Shown: piece by piece, positions 46,966 to 60,151 of the stretch
How the letters are laid out: every line of letters starts with the position of its first letter
Position numbering within the stretch: position 1 is the first letter of the stretch
Origin: Phialocephala subalpina
Lineage: Eukaryota; Ascomycota; Leotiomycetes; Helotiales; Mollisiaceae
DNA length: 64,000 nt
Direction: 5' to 3'
Assembly: GCA_900073065.1 (NCBI GenBank)
Contig: FJOG01000027.1
Coordinates: forward strand, 299,148-363,147
Position numbers and translations under genes: made by a program
The notes under the pieces: generated by a model
Databases searched by the model: none
What the model was told of the DNA's origin: nothing
Seen by the model: only the letters and a program-made list of their open reading frames with translations

Positions 46966-47584
46966 ATGTTGATGGATGCTAGTGCCATGGCCCGCTTGGT
47001 CACCGAGTTCCATGGCACCAGAACCGCACTTGTGTTTACGTTGAAGAGCGATGCCACTACGATAAAGCAACACATAGACTATATGGAGGATGGTCCAGAA
47101 CAAGACCAGGTTATTGAGGATAAAGAGAAAGAGATTGCGGCAGGGGCAAATGCGCACGAAGCTTTGATTGAAAAGGAGTATGATCTGCGGAAGGCTCACC
47201 ACGGCGATTCTCTCCATATTCAGGATGGGCGAGTGGTTATTACCGACCCATGCCTTCAGGAAACTTTGCTAGGCTAGATGCTAGTTTCCGTTCCGTTAGA
47301 CAAGGCCAAACTAGACAAGGCCGAGGGGCTCAGGAAAGCGGCGATTAAGTCGCTGAGAGGCGCCGAGAAGTTCCAGGAAGGTCTGGATGCGAAGAGGATT
47401 CCTACATCACACTACTATCCACTCAGCAAACGAGAGGAAACCCGATGGGACAATTATTAGCCGGCAAATCTACTTGTCCGAGAGGGAGAAGGCGGAGGCA
47501 GCCACTGCTGCAGGTAGTGCATATAAGCGACCGAAGAACACAACCGCACCTGGGCCGTCAGCAAAGAGGCAGAGAAAGGCCTAA
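46966..47584 (+). pseudogene. Unassigned coding relic with in-frame TAG and a frame shift
   Basis: A plus-strand frame (46966-47277, 103 codons) with helical, charged sequence (DYMEDGPEQDQVIEDKEKE, ANAHEALIEKEYDLRKAHH) ends at TAG, and the very next codon is ATG of a 60-codon frame in the same phase (LDKAKLDKAEGLRKAAIKSL). A neighbouring frame then continues with YLSEREKAEAATAAGSAYK and a basic end (AKRQRKA). Composition suggests one former protein with an amphipathic/coiled-coil region and a nuclear-localisation-like tail. I do not recognise the family; a transposon-derived C-terminus is possible. Confidence 0.35.
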
Positions 47585-47677
47585 AGACACAATGTAAAGT
47601 TTTAGAAAGACTAGGTGATGCTAACTTAGCGGGAGAAAGCCTGGATGCCTACCATCTTCAAATATCGAACCTCGACA

Positions 47678-48667
<990 letters not shown>

Positions 48668-48962
48668 ACTTGTGAAAAATTACGTTTGGATCTTAAAAGC
48701 CGAGTATAATTATCTGTGGATTGTCGAATTTGCAAGGGAGTTTCGGATATGAACTTGAAATCATGCGAAGAAGTCGTGGCTTGCGCGTCCGCTTTATGTT
48801 CGGGAACAAAGATGGCACCACGGTAGGGAATTGGGGAAATGGGCAGACCAGCTTTCTACGCGGCAACGGGCAAGCGCTGCCGAAAATCTTGAATTTAATG
48901 AGAGTGTGATCATGAAATTCATTGATATGTCGGGATTTTCTGCTTCGCTACGAACATTTTCG

Positions 48963-48975
48963 CGGATTGGATCCG
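48963..48975. promoter_or_regulatory. CGG-N7-CCG inverted repeat in divergent promoter (Zn2Cys6 dimer-type site)
   Basis: CGG and CCG half-sites face each other across seven bases, the form bound by many dimeric Zn2Cys6 regulators. It lies about 300 bp from each of the two divergent starts (48667 and 49289). The regulator encoded at 55684-58052 in the same cluster is a natural candidate, by position only. Confidence 0.4.
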
Positions 48976-48977
48976 AG

Positions 48978-48995
48978 GCGGGGTCGCCACCCCGC
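48978..48995. promoter_or_regulatory. Inverted GCGGGGT / ACCCCGC pair (CreA-like motif)
   Basis: Perfect 7-bp arms around CGCC. Each arm contains GCGGGG, matching the SYGGRG consensus of the carbon catabolite repressor CreA/Cre1. Two adjacent sites are the arrangement usually needed in vivo. Directly next to the CGG-N7-CCG element. Confidence 0.4.
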
Positions 48996-49288
48996 TGCCA
49001 AAGTAACTTACGAGGAGGAATCCCCAAGCACGGGAGTCATTGCCCGCATCCAACGAGCCCCATACCCCCCGAAGTGCGAAAAGTTCCGGACGGATGCGAA
49101 CCAATGGCGAGTTGTAGATGTCCGAGTCCAGAGGCTCACTGTTTTCCGCTCCCGATGTTCGGTGGCCACCAATATTTGAACATAAAGGTATGCTTAATAC
49201 ACCACCTCTAATTCATCAGATCAATAACCAAGTTTTTACCACTCGTTCGTTGATATTCTTGCGCCAAAGTCATTTCACAACCATCAAA

Positions 49289-50649
49289 ATGACAACTATC
49301 ACTGTAAAATCCTAACGCTTTGACTTTTTAGAAGACGAAGGACAATTACTGAATTGTTTAGAAACAAAATCCAGCATTCGTCCTGAGTGCCATTGGTCAG
49401 GCCGGGTTTGAAGAAAGACCAATCCCCAAATTGAGAGATCCTTGGGATGTGCGAGTTCATATTGCCCAAACAGGAATATGTGGCTCCGATCTACACTACT
49501 ACGATACTGGAAGAATTGGAGGTAAGTAGTCGGCCCATGCTGTCATTCTATTTTTACAATGGGACTTTTAGTCGTGCAGGTTTGGCTGACCTTGTGTCCA
49601 CCTAGATTTTGTCCTTACAACGCCGATAATTCTAGGTCACGAAAGTTCAGGAACTGTTGTGGAAGTTGGATCTGCTGTCAAGAGCCTCAAAATTGGAGAT
49701 CGTGTTGCCATCGAGCCGGGAGTCCCATGTCGGCAGTAAGTTCCCTCCCATCAGTTGAGATTCACTCAATAACTTCTTGTGTAGCTGTGACTACTGCCGC
49801 TCTGGATCTTACAACTTGTGTCCCGACACCGTATTTGCTGCTACGCCACCATGGGATGGTACTCTAGCAAAATATTACATCGTGGCCGCTGATTATTGTG
49901 TCCCTCTTCCTGACCACATGGACATGGAACAAGGCGCCATGGTGGAGCCGGTAGCTTGTGCTGTGCAAATGACCAAAGTTGGTAACGTGCGAGCAAACCA
50001 GACCATTGTTGTTTTTGGCTGCGGCCCTATTGGCGTTCTTTGCCAAAAGGTTTCGAAAGTCTATGGTGCAAAGAAGGTCATTGGAGTAGACATCAGCCAA
50101 GGAAGACTGGATTTTGCACGAAGCTACGGAGCGGCTGATGATACCTTTTTGCCTCCTAAGAAGCCGGCGAGTGTCAAAACTGAGATGTTGTGGTGTGAGC
50201 AATTAGCGAAGATGATCAAGGAGAAGTTCAATCTAGGGGAAGGACCGGATGTTGTAATTGAAGCTACTGGGGCTCCGAGTTGCATCGCAACTGGAATCTT
50301 TGTGACCAAAAAGGGTGGAACGTATGTTCAAGCCGGAATGGGCAAGGAGGTAACCACTTTTCATCCTTTAGATCATTTTTACGTGCCAGATCTTCACTGA
50401 CTCGGTTTCTAGACCGTGGACTTCCCCATCACTATCGCTTGTATTCGTGATCTCACGATTCGTGGTTCTATTCGCTACACCACTGGTTGTTATCCCGCAG
50501 CCGTGGAACTGGTTGCTAGCGGGAAAATTGACGTGAAACCTTTGGTCACCAATCGATTTAAGTTCGAAGATACTAAGGAGGCATTCCAGTTGGTCCGACA
50601 GAAGCAGGAGAATGTCATCAAGGTTTTGATTCAGGGGGTTCAGAATTAG
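49289..50649 (+). CDS. Zinc-dependent polyol dehydrogenase (xylitol / sorbitol / L-arabinitol 4-dehydrogenase)
   Basis: Five exons (49289-49303, 49362-49521, 49606-49735, 49785-50349, 50413-50649) sum to 369 codons, 368 residues. The first exon is only five codons (MTTIT). Medium-chain dehydrogenase motifs are complete: catalytic zinc Cys in [13 protein letters not shown], His-Glu in [17 protein letters not shown], structural zinc cysteines in [15 protein letters not shown] (C-x2-C-x2-C-x7-C), and Rossmann loop [11 protein letters not shown]. Asp in VIGVDIS indicates NAD rather than NADP. This family oxidises xylitol, sorbitol or L-arabinitol to the ketose in the pentose/polyol pathway. Flanked by two SDRs and a sugar transporter, which fits a catabolic cluster. 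A nearer 3' splice AG (49331) would put a stop in frame, so the second one (49361) was used. Confidence 0.93.
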
Positions 50650-51170
50650 CAGCGGTTCTGAAATCAACCTTCAGAAGTCTGCGTCTATACATATCAGTCT
50701 TAGGGACCATAATTCTCCTCATCTACCTATCTCGCTTTATGATGTTGGTTCCTGGAGAGGGTATTGTCTGCCACCCTTGAGTTCTGCTAGCCATATCCAG
50801 AAAGACAATTCAAACCCCGAATCATCTGTGATTTCCTTTCCATACTTTCCACCTCCAAATTTTCTCTTCTCCACTGAGACATCTGTCAGTTGGAGAATGT
50901 TTTTAAAATGAATTTCACGCTCCTAAAGATTCTTAATTTTGAGATGTTCCAGCCAAATATTTATCAGATAAGAAACGGAGATAAGAAACGGAGATAAGAA
51001 ACGGAAGAATATCACTTTTCAACCATTTGTCACATTAACAGCCCGGCTTGACAGTCTATTATGGAAGAAAAAATATGCACTGTTATTCAAATTTCCACTC
51101 AAATTTCCACTCAAATTCTAATTACTTTTGCATTGATCCAACGACGCAAAAACTTCCCACTCTGAGATTC
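50650..51170. other. Convergent 3' region with GATA-containing repeats
   Basis: About 520 bases between the ends of the polyol dehydrogenase and the second SDR. It holds the 13-bp GATAAG triplication (50966-51004) and a shorter 12-bp word repeated near 51088-51115 (CAAATTTCCACT). No gene recognised. Confidence 0.5.
50966..51004 (+). repeat. Three tandem copies of AGATAAGAAACGG
   Basis: Exact 13-bp units. Each contains GATAAG, the core recognised by GATA factors such as AreA, but the location between two convergent gene ends makes a promoter role unlikely. Confidence 0.85.
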
Positions 51171-52173
<1,003 letters not shown>

Positions 52174-53358
52174 GCTGAAGGATCACTCTAGACTGCGATT
52201 CTTGCTCGATGATGTTTTCTGATGGAAGCCCACTCCAGACATATGCTATACATTATAAAAGTTTAAAACAATCCCCCAATTGAATTTGAAATACCTGTGA
52301 TCTTAGGCTCGACCAATAGCGTTCTAGAATCTGCTCTACGGGAAAAAATCGATAGGGATAGCATCAACCTTCTCTCGGACTCCTGACGCCCGGGCGACTG
52401 AGACATGAAAAAATTTCTTCAAACTTCACGGCAATGTGATGATTTGTGTATGTGGTGTTTTAGTATCTGCCCTACTCCGTGATACGTACAACCTATTTAG
52501 CCGATATGGCTAATATTATAATGGTTTTAATACTACTAAATGTAATTATTATAATAAGAAGTAAGTTACTAAACATCACTAGAAATATACCAAAATGCGG
52601 AAAATGCCTCGGATTTTGCTTAAAACACGTTCAAAATTACAGCCAAAAAAAAAAAGTATAAAAGAAGCAGATCACGCATCCATGTTTTTATTACTAACTA
52701 TAAGTCGTGAATTCTTGAGAGACCAAGGTTGGTCACGATATTACGGGAATATACCAATCTCCACAGTGCTTTACAGGCCCTCGAATCCGATGCACAGTGG
52801 ATTCCATTAAGAGGATGGATTTCTTAATGATTTGGTCTCCGAAATATGTGATCATTTTGGAAGATGTCCGAAGGTGGATGTTGGACCATCGCTCATCCAC
52901 TGACTTAATCAAGGGCTTACTTCTCGGTGGAGATATCGCTTCGTATAGGCTCCCATAGGCCGCAAGACAGAGACACTAGAGAACCTCCCTTCTCCAATCT
53001 GCAGGGACTTTTAAATAATATTTGCCAGTTTTACAAGGTTTTGTATCTTTTCTGACGATTATGTTATGGAACAGCCGAAAGTGGCTTGAATGTGCAATTC
53101 CCTTCCTTCACTACCCCATTCGGACCTCCTCATCCGAACATCCTGCTTTATCCCCGCAAATGGCTATCCCGCAAATCTACCCCGGATTGAGGGGAATTTG
53201 ACAGGTTGGGAAAGATCTATAAATCAGGGTTCTTTTGCTCTACAGAATTTACTTCAGACACAACTCCAATCCCCAAGGGATGCGTCTGACCGCGATCTTA
53301 CACCCACAGATCCACACTTACTTTAACCTTCATCCATATTCTGTCATTGCCACGAAAA
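52174..53358. promoter_or_regulatory. Divergent promoter between SDR and sugar transporter
   Basis: About 1.2 kb with no gene. A central AT-rich block (about 52490-52690) is flanked by mixed sequence. Near the transporter are a CGG-N10-CCG pair (53121-53136) and two CreA-like hexamers in reverse orientation (CCCCGC at 53152-53157 and CCCCGG at 53180-53185). Single hexamers occur often by chance, so only their clustering is suggestive. Confidence 0.35.
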
Positions 53359-55242
53359 ATGTCACCCCACAACAATGCTTCCAGCCACCTGGAAATCATC
53401 CAGGTTGAGGACGGCGCTATGAATCGGTTAGCAGCCCAGAACCCCGACATAATCGGAATGATCGAACGGGCGAAAGAAGCGACTCGGAAAGAACACGAAA
53501 TGACTTTGATGGAGAGTTTGAGACTTTACCCCAAAGCAATTATCTTTTCCATTCTTCTATCCTGTTGTATTATTATGGAAGGGTATGATCTAAACTTGAT
53601 GCAAGGGTTCTTTGCCTTCCCACCTTTCCAGAAGAAGTACGGGGTCAAAGGCCTGGATGGAACTTACCAGATCACTGCTGCTTGGCAGTCTGGTCTTACC
53701 AACGGTGCGGCAGTTGGAGAGATTCTTGGCCTCTTTATCAACGGCATTGCGTCGGAACGCTTCGGTTACCGCAAGACAGTCCTCGGGTCGCTTTTCGCAG
53801 TCACATGCTTCGTCTTTATACTGTTCTTTGCAGAAAACGTCCAGACCCTGGAGGCCGGTGAAATATTGTGTGGTATTCCCTGGGGAGTATTTCAGACGCT
53901 CACGACAGTCTATGCGTCTGAAGTTTGCCCTGTTGCTCTCCGAGCTTATCTCACAACCTTCGTCAACCTGTGTTGGGTTATTGGGACACTACTCGGCCAG
54001 GGAGTGCTTCGCGGGTTCTTGGATCGAGGAGACCAATGGGCATACAGAAGTACGTTCATCCCAAGTTTGCGAATCTTTACCCCGTGAGTTCTGCAGTACT
54101 AACTCCGATATCTTACAGTCCCATTCGCTGTGCAGTGGTTTTGGCCCGTTCCAATCGCCCTCGGTGTCATATTTGCTCCCGAATCTCCATGGTAAGAGAG
54201 ATAACTCGATCCAAAATGGCTTTGAATAAGGGTTCTCAAGCTGACTTGGCACTCCTTTAGGTGGCTGGTCAGAAAAGGACGGAATGAAGATGCCAAAAAG
54301 GCGCTGCTCAGGCTAACGAGCCGAAACCACCCGACTTTCAATGCCGACGAGACGATCGCAATGATGATCTATACCAACGAACTCGAGAAAGAATCTGCTG
54401 TAGGCACATCCTATCTTGATTGTTTCAAAGGTGTGGATCTTCGACGCACGGAGATTGCTTGCACAACCTGGGCTATTCAAAACTTGTCTGGATCGGCATT
54501 CATGGGATTTTCAACGTACTTTTTCGAACAAGCCGGGCTTGCGACAACAAACGCTTTCGATATGGCCATGGCACAATATTCACTTGGAGCGATTGGAACG
54601 ATAGGTTCATGGTTCATGATGATGCGGTTTGGTCGTCGCACTTTGTATCTGGCCGGCCTTTCCACTCAGTTCACCATACTCATGATTACTGGGTTTCTGG
54701 CTTTGGCCCCGCAAACAAACAAAGGAGCGTCTTGGGCAATCGGTGGTATGCTTCTAGCATATACCTTTGTATATGATCTTACGGTGGGCCCTGTCTGCTA
54801 CTCTTTAGTTCCCGAGATACCAGCAAATCGACTTCGAACGAAAACTGTAGTCCTAGCCCGCAACACCTACAACTTGATTGGTCTTGTCAACAATGTTATG
54901 TGAGAATTTCAAATTTTAAGTAAAACAGCCACTCTTGCTGACAAGTTATGCAGTATTCCGCGCATGCTCAATCCGACCGCTTGGAACTGGAAGGCAAAGT
55001 CCGGATTCTTCTGGGCAGGCCTCTGCTTCATCTGCGCGGTTTGGACTTACTTCAGACTTCCAGAACCCAAAGGCCGCACTTATGGCGAGCTTGATATTTT
55101 ATTCGAAAATAAGGTTTCTGCAAGGAAGTTCAAGACTGCTGTCGTGGACTCTTTTCAGCGTAGCTCCACCCCTCTCGAAGAAGGCATGGACGAGAAGGAA
55201 GGAACGACTGCGACACATCTTGAGTCACGGAGTGAAAATTGA
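53359..55242 (+). CDS. MFS sugar transporter, alpha-glucoside/maltose permease type
   Basis: Four exons (53359-54049, 54119-54191, 54261-54899, 54954-55242) sum to 564 codons, 563 residues. The protein has a cytosolic N-terminus, then about 12 membrane segments, starting [21 protein letters not shown]. Sugar-porter motifs: [12 protein letters not shown] (motif after segment 2), PESPWWLVRKGR (PESPRWL variant, formed only after splicing), RFGRRTLY, and [12 protein letters not shown] at the end. This style matches the H+-coupled general alpha-glucoside transporters (Mal/MalT group). It sits between the polyol SDR and a Zn2Cys6 regulator, and is probably the uptake system of the cluster, though the real substrate could be a polyol or oligosaccharide. 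Intact, with a long charged tail. Confidence 0.9.
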
Positions 55243-55683
55243 TGTTTTGAGCCGGTTTTGAAGCTGCTGAATGTTGTGTTCAGGGATCAGTAACATGTCG
55301 TTGTTTAGGTTGATAAGGGGGAGAGGACAGCCTTGGGATCGGCGGCTGGTGATTTTTAGCACACTTGTACATTTCCCAATTCAGCTTGATTTGCAACCTT
55401 TTTCCCCAAATGTGAAAACAGTAGTGCGAAGGAGATAGGTGAATCTTACCAGATTGAGCTACATGACTAAACCATGGTTCAACAGTCCTTCCCCTTTCTT
55501 GCCATCCCTAGCTCATCGGCCGGACTTCGGCTTCCGGCCACGGGCGCCTCGCAGCGGGGTAGGGGTCAGGACAGAACTCATCGCATGAAACACCACAAAC
55601 ATGGACGTTCAGGATTTGAAGAAATTGTTTTTTTCTCACATGGTATACCGTGTCCGACACAGGCAAATTGAATCTAGCTAGTC
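55243..55683. other. Gap between transporter and regulator
   Basis: 440 bases with a small ATG-starting frame of 65 codons (55474-55671) lacking any domain. Probably 3' UTR of the transporter plus promoter of the regulator. Confidence 0.5.
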
Positions 55684-58052
55684 ATGGAGTTGGAGAGAAC
55701 AGTTGCCCGTGACTCGACTAGTGCCGTTGCCGAGAGAGCTTGTCGGGAATGCAGCAGGAGGAAGTCTAAGGTCAAGGTCATTGTCTGACCGTCATCCAGG
55801 TATTCGCTAATCAGAAATCTGTGCATACAGTGTGATCGTCGAATCCCGAATTGTTCATCATGTGAGCAATACAGTAGAAATTGCAGCTACGAGAAGCCAG
55901 GCAAGACCCCCTTAACACGAAGGTAAGTAAGTATATTCAGACTTTATACTGCGAAAAACTTGCTCACTCATAGCACAGACACCTGACTGAAGTTGAAGAG
56001 GAACTTGCCCGCACCAAAGCTCTGCTCAAGCAGCTCAAGCCTCAGCAGCGAAATAGCTCGATCAGCAACCCCCAATTTTCTCTAGTCCATGGTGATGAGA
56101 TCGAAGAAGAAAATGCAAATCCCCTTCAGTTCCCATCTCGGAACGCGGGCCCTCCTCGCAGTTCAGCAGGGAGTTACATTGATTCTTCTCAACCTCCACT
56201 ATCTTCATTGACTCAAGAACAAGATGTCAGCTCCGCACGACCTAGGGGCATGCGCCAGAGCCCTCGGATGCATTTCGATAATGGAATAGCTCAGACAACA
56301 ACGTCTCCTAATAATCATCCCACCCCAAATACGGATACAATATCACGGTCTAATTGGAGCACTATGCTTTCATTAGAGAGTCCACCAACATCAGGAAACT
56401 TCGAATGGGACGAACGGGGTGGTAAGGTTGGTGGACAAAAGTTTGTCGATGGAATGGGTAGTCTCACGAGTGATGTAAATGGAAGCGGTTACCTTGGCAC
56501 GTATTTCCTGTTTTATTTAGGGACCTATCATAACTAACATCCCCTCAGGTGTTGCTTCAGGAGCGGCTCTCTTGCGGATTACTGGCGGAAACAATGAACA
56601 CGCCTCTGGAACAAGCAGCCCAGGTGTTCCAAATATACCGTTTGCTATAACTTCGCTATCATTCTTGGACGGTTTCATAGATGCATTTTTTTCGCATTAC
56701 CATCGTTCGTATCCAATACTTCATGAAGCCACTTTTCGAGCACAATTCATGGAAATAATTCCAAGACCCAACGGCAATGCCTGGCAACTCTTGCTGTATG
56801 CTGTTGCAGCCTTGGGAGCTTGGTCGGCAGCGACGGAGCGTACCGATATTGACACGAGTTTATTTGAGGCAGCGAAGGCGAGATTTTCGATAGACCTTTT
56901 GGAAACTGGCAGCCTGGTGCTTGTCCAGGGGCTGACTTTGATGTCGAATTATGCTCAGATGGGAAACAAACCAAATTCCAGTTACAACTATTATGGTCTA
57001 GCCCGGCGTATTTCTATGGGAATCGGGCTCCATAAAGAATTTTCGTTTTGGGAGTCTAAACCACTGGTATGTGAGATCAGACGGAGGCTATGGTGGTGTC
57101 TCTATGCATTTGATGTTGGCAGTATCATAACTTTCTCAAGACCATTTGACTTCCCGCAAAGTGGAGTCGAAGTGCAACTACCTGCTAATGTCCATGAATC
57201 AGTCAGTTATTTTCCCCTTTTAAAATTGGTAGTCGTTGCTAAACAAACCAGGACATCACCTCCTCTACCGTTAAAATGCCGGAGCCAGTGGATGAAACCA
57301 CATTATACACGCACTTGCGTGCCCAGTGTATGTTCCACCTGGCCACTACACAAATATACGCCCGAATGATATCAGTCCCTTTCTTGACAGCCAAGGAGAT
57401 GGTTGAACTTGACGACGTTTCCATCAATCCGTGGCTAGCAGCACTTCCCCACTACTTTCAGTTACACGCCCACCAGCCACCCAGATATAGACTATGTCAT
57501 GCCACTCTTCATTGGCGATATCGCAACTTCAAAATCCTCATGTTCCGTCCCTTCCTTGTTCGACGAATCATGCCAAGATCGGGTTTAGAGCACGACGAGA
57601 ACTCAAGTTCAGAAGATCTGCAAAGTGAAGAAATTTCATTTCAGCGATGTCTCGATGCCGCCAAGGAATCCGTCGAATTAATTTCAAACTTCTGGTTCAA
57701 CAACCAGCAGACAATGATGGCTTCTTGGTACGGTCTGTACTTCTTATTCCAGGCCAGCCTTATCCCGATAATCTGTCTCCGGAACAACCCACGATCCCCG
57801 ATGGCTGCAGACTGGCGTGATCAAATACAGGAAGCTATTCGCGTGATTGAGTCAATGATACAGCTCAACCCAACCGCTCATCGCTGTCTTCGAGTTGTCC
57901 GATCACTGTCCCAGGCATATATCTCTGCGGATGAAGGCGCCGACGGTCCTACGCGAGAGTCGCTGCAGGATCAGCTTACGAATCTGTATCCCATGATGTG
58001 GCCAACACTAGGTTCCGAATTTGCAACGTTTGACGAAGTCAATGTATTGTGA
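55684..58052 (+). CDS. Zn2Cys6 transcription factor with fungal_trans domain (cluster regulator candidate)
   Basis: Five exons (55684-55770, 55831-55922, 55979-56487, 56549-57201, 57252-58052) sum to 714 codons, 713 residues. Splicing at AAG/GTCAAG gives a perfect zinc cluster, CRECSRRKSKCDRR onward (C-x2-C-x6-C-x6-C-x2-C-x6-C) at residues 20-47; using the next possible donor would add two residues and spoil the spacing. A short coiled coil follows (LTEVEEELARTKALLKQL). The central fungal-specific domain includes FFSHYHRSYPILHEATF, WQLLLYAVAALGAW, and YGLARRISMGIGLHKE. It is flanked by two sugar transporters and close to three polyol enzymes, so it is the likely pathway regulator by position. 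The donor at 56488 (GTTACC) is the weakest splice call. Confidence 0.87.
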
Positions 58053-58294
58053 GTCCTCTAGCTATCTTTAACTTGATCAGGTAGATCGAAACCATGCTTA
58101 CTTGGCACCCATTTCAGACAAGAATCAACGATCATAGACTTTATGAATCAAATATCGGCATTCGAATAGCAGAATTTAACTTTCTTGAATACTCAAAACC
58201 ATTGAATTACAAAGCAAAACTTCTCTAGTTTGTAGTATCTTCGACAAAGTATTCCATCGTAAACGTATCAATCAATCCCTGCTACCGACGGTCC

Positions 58295-59880
58295 TCACTC
58301 ATACATGACCTGTCTCATGATATTCATTTCTTCCTGCCCCAGATTATACTTAAATACCTGGTCCATCTCCTCAAGTGTCTTGCCTAACATCTCCAGGACG
58401 AAAAAATAAGAGAAAACAGCTGCTAGAAGGCAGAAACACATGAAGAAGATGAACGTTCCATATCCAATGGAGATTAACATTGGTGGCACAGCAACTCCTA
58501 TCACAAAGTTCGAGAGCCAAATTGTTGCGGTTGCGACACCAACCCCTTTCGCTCGGCGAGAGTTTGGAAATATCTCGGCAGGTATGATCCAAGCTAGGGG
58601 ACCATACGACACTCCATATGTGAGGACGTAGAGGTCTAGAATGCTGTCAGCTATGCTCTACTAAGTTCAGATATGTGCACTTACAAACGAGAGCAACTCC
58701 TAGCAAAGCTGGACCCGGATGTGACTCCCAACTCGTATTGTAAGATTACTTCCCGACGATTGCAGCCATGATAATAAATGGGATTGCCATTGCAACGCCT
58801 CCCAAATAGCTAGAGTTCGTCGCCCAATTCGATCCAAGTATAAGGTCACTGGTAAGACTGCAACAAGTTGGCAAATGTTAACCATTCCGCTGAGGATCAG
58901 AGACATCTCATAACCCTGTCCAAGTGCGGCGAAGAAAATTGGGGCGTAGTACACAAAGGCATTAATTCCAGAGAACTGTTACACGTTAGCTAAGTTTTTT
59001 TTTTTTTTAGATATCCCAAGAAGATTCCTACCTGTTGGAAAAAGAGATTCCGACAGCGGCAATGGTACGTCGGAATATATTTCTTGCTAAAAAGATCGGC
59101 CCAGCCCCTGAGCTCAAGACCAATGCCTGAAGGATTTGGAAAGTCACGGGCAATCGTCTCATTTTGAAACTTGACTTCGGCTAGAATTCCTCGCCACTCC
59201 CGAAGTGCTCTCTTGTCATCTTCTGGCAAGCATCTCAATCTGACCAGAGATTGCAAGGACTCTTCTTCTCGCCCTCGCATAGCTATCCAGCGGGGGCTAT
59301 AGGGGAAGAAGAATACAAACCCCAAGAGTTCCGGCTGAAACCATTTGCAATAGAAAAGGTAGGTGGAAAGACCAGTCACTGACAATTGCCCTATTGCAAT
59401 GTCAGACTCGAATCCGAATATTCAGGTGTTATTGCAAGGCTCTTACCATGTTCCATAAGTGATCCAGTAAGCAATGATGGCGCCTACCACAATACTCAAT
59501 TGCTCTAAAGTCAATTGTGAACCTCTCAGGTCAGGGGGCGAGATCTCGGAAATATACAATGGAGCGCCCATTGCCAATGTCCCGACACCAATACCTCCAA
59601 TAAATCTACCGGCAACCAAAGTTCTATAGTTCAATTAAGCAGTTTGGATGGTGGCGCCAACGCAAAAGATACCAACTGCGCAGCTTAGGTCCCATTTTCG
59701 GGAGATGCGATCCGTGAGCTTGGGAAAGATAAGACATCCGAGAAAGGCCCCCAGCTCTAGCATGCCAGTCATGAAGCCAACGTGAAAACCATATCCAGAA
59801 GTGCCGGGTTTGGTTTGAGAAAATTGGTCGTGGAACTGTAGCATAACAAGGGGGTAATCCCGCCGTCTACGGCGAAAACT
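58295..59880 (-). pseudogene. Second MFS sugar transporter, decayed
   Basis: Pieces of a hexose/polyol porter occur in order: MLQFHDQF, GFHVGFMTGMLELGAFLGCL, VAGRFIGGIGVGTLAMGAPLYISEISPPDLRG, SPRWIAMRGREEESLQSLVRLR, YYAPIFFAALGQGYEM, LYLDRIGRRTLAIW, and an intact end (YGPLAWIIPAEIFPNSRRAKGVG ... EEMDQVFKYNLGQ). Faults: TAA at 59635 between QTA and LNYRTL, compensating shifts around SKKYIP / NLFFQQ, a one-base loss after LAIW, a TAA after IVGK, a shift before MLQFHD, and no recognisable first exon. The family imports hexoses, pentoses or polyols by proton symport. Its loss would leave the transporter at 53359 as the only intact one here. Confidence 0.8.
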
Positions 59881-60151
59881 CTATCGTCAACCAGTTAGAT
59901 TCGGGTCCCTTCTTCTTCTTCCAGATGATTTTTCTCTTCTTAAGGGAGGTTTTGTGCTCTATCCTTCGAGGATGATAAAATATGAGGGTGATTCGTAATC
60001 GAAAGGTCTTCGCCGCACTTGAGGTCAGAGAGCCGTTTCAAGATGGCAGTCATGATGTAATCCTGCATCAACCTTCCACTTCCTTTTTCGACGACAAAAC
60101 ATATCGAATGATGAAGGGAGCTATCAGCCACAGTCAGATATCTTCGGCCTA

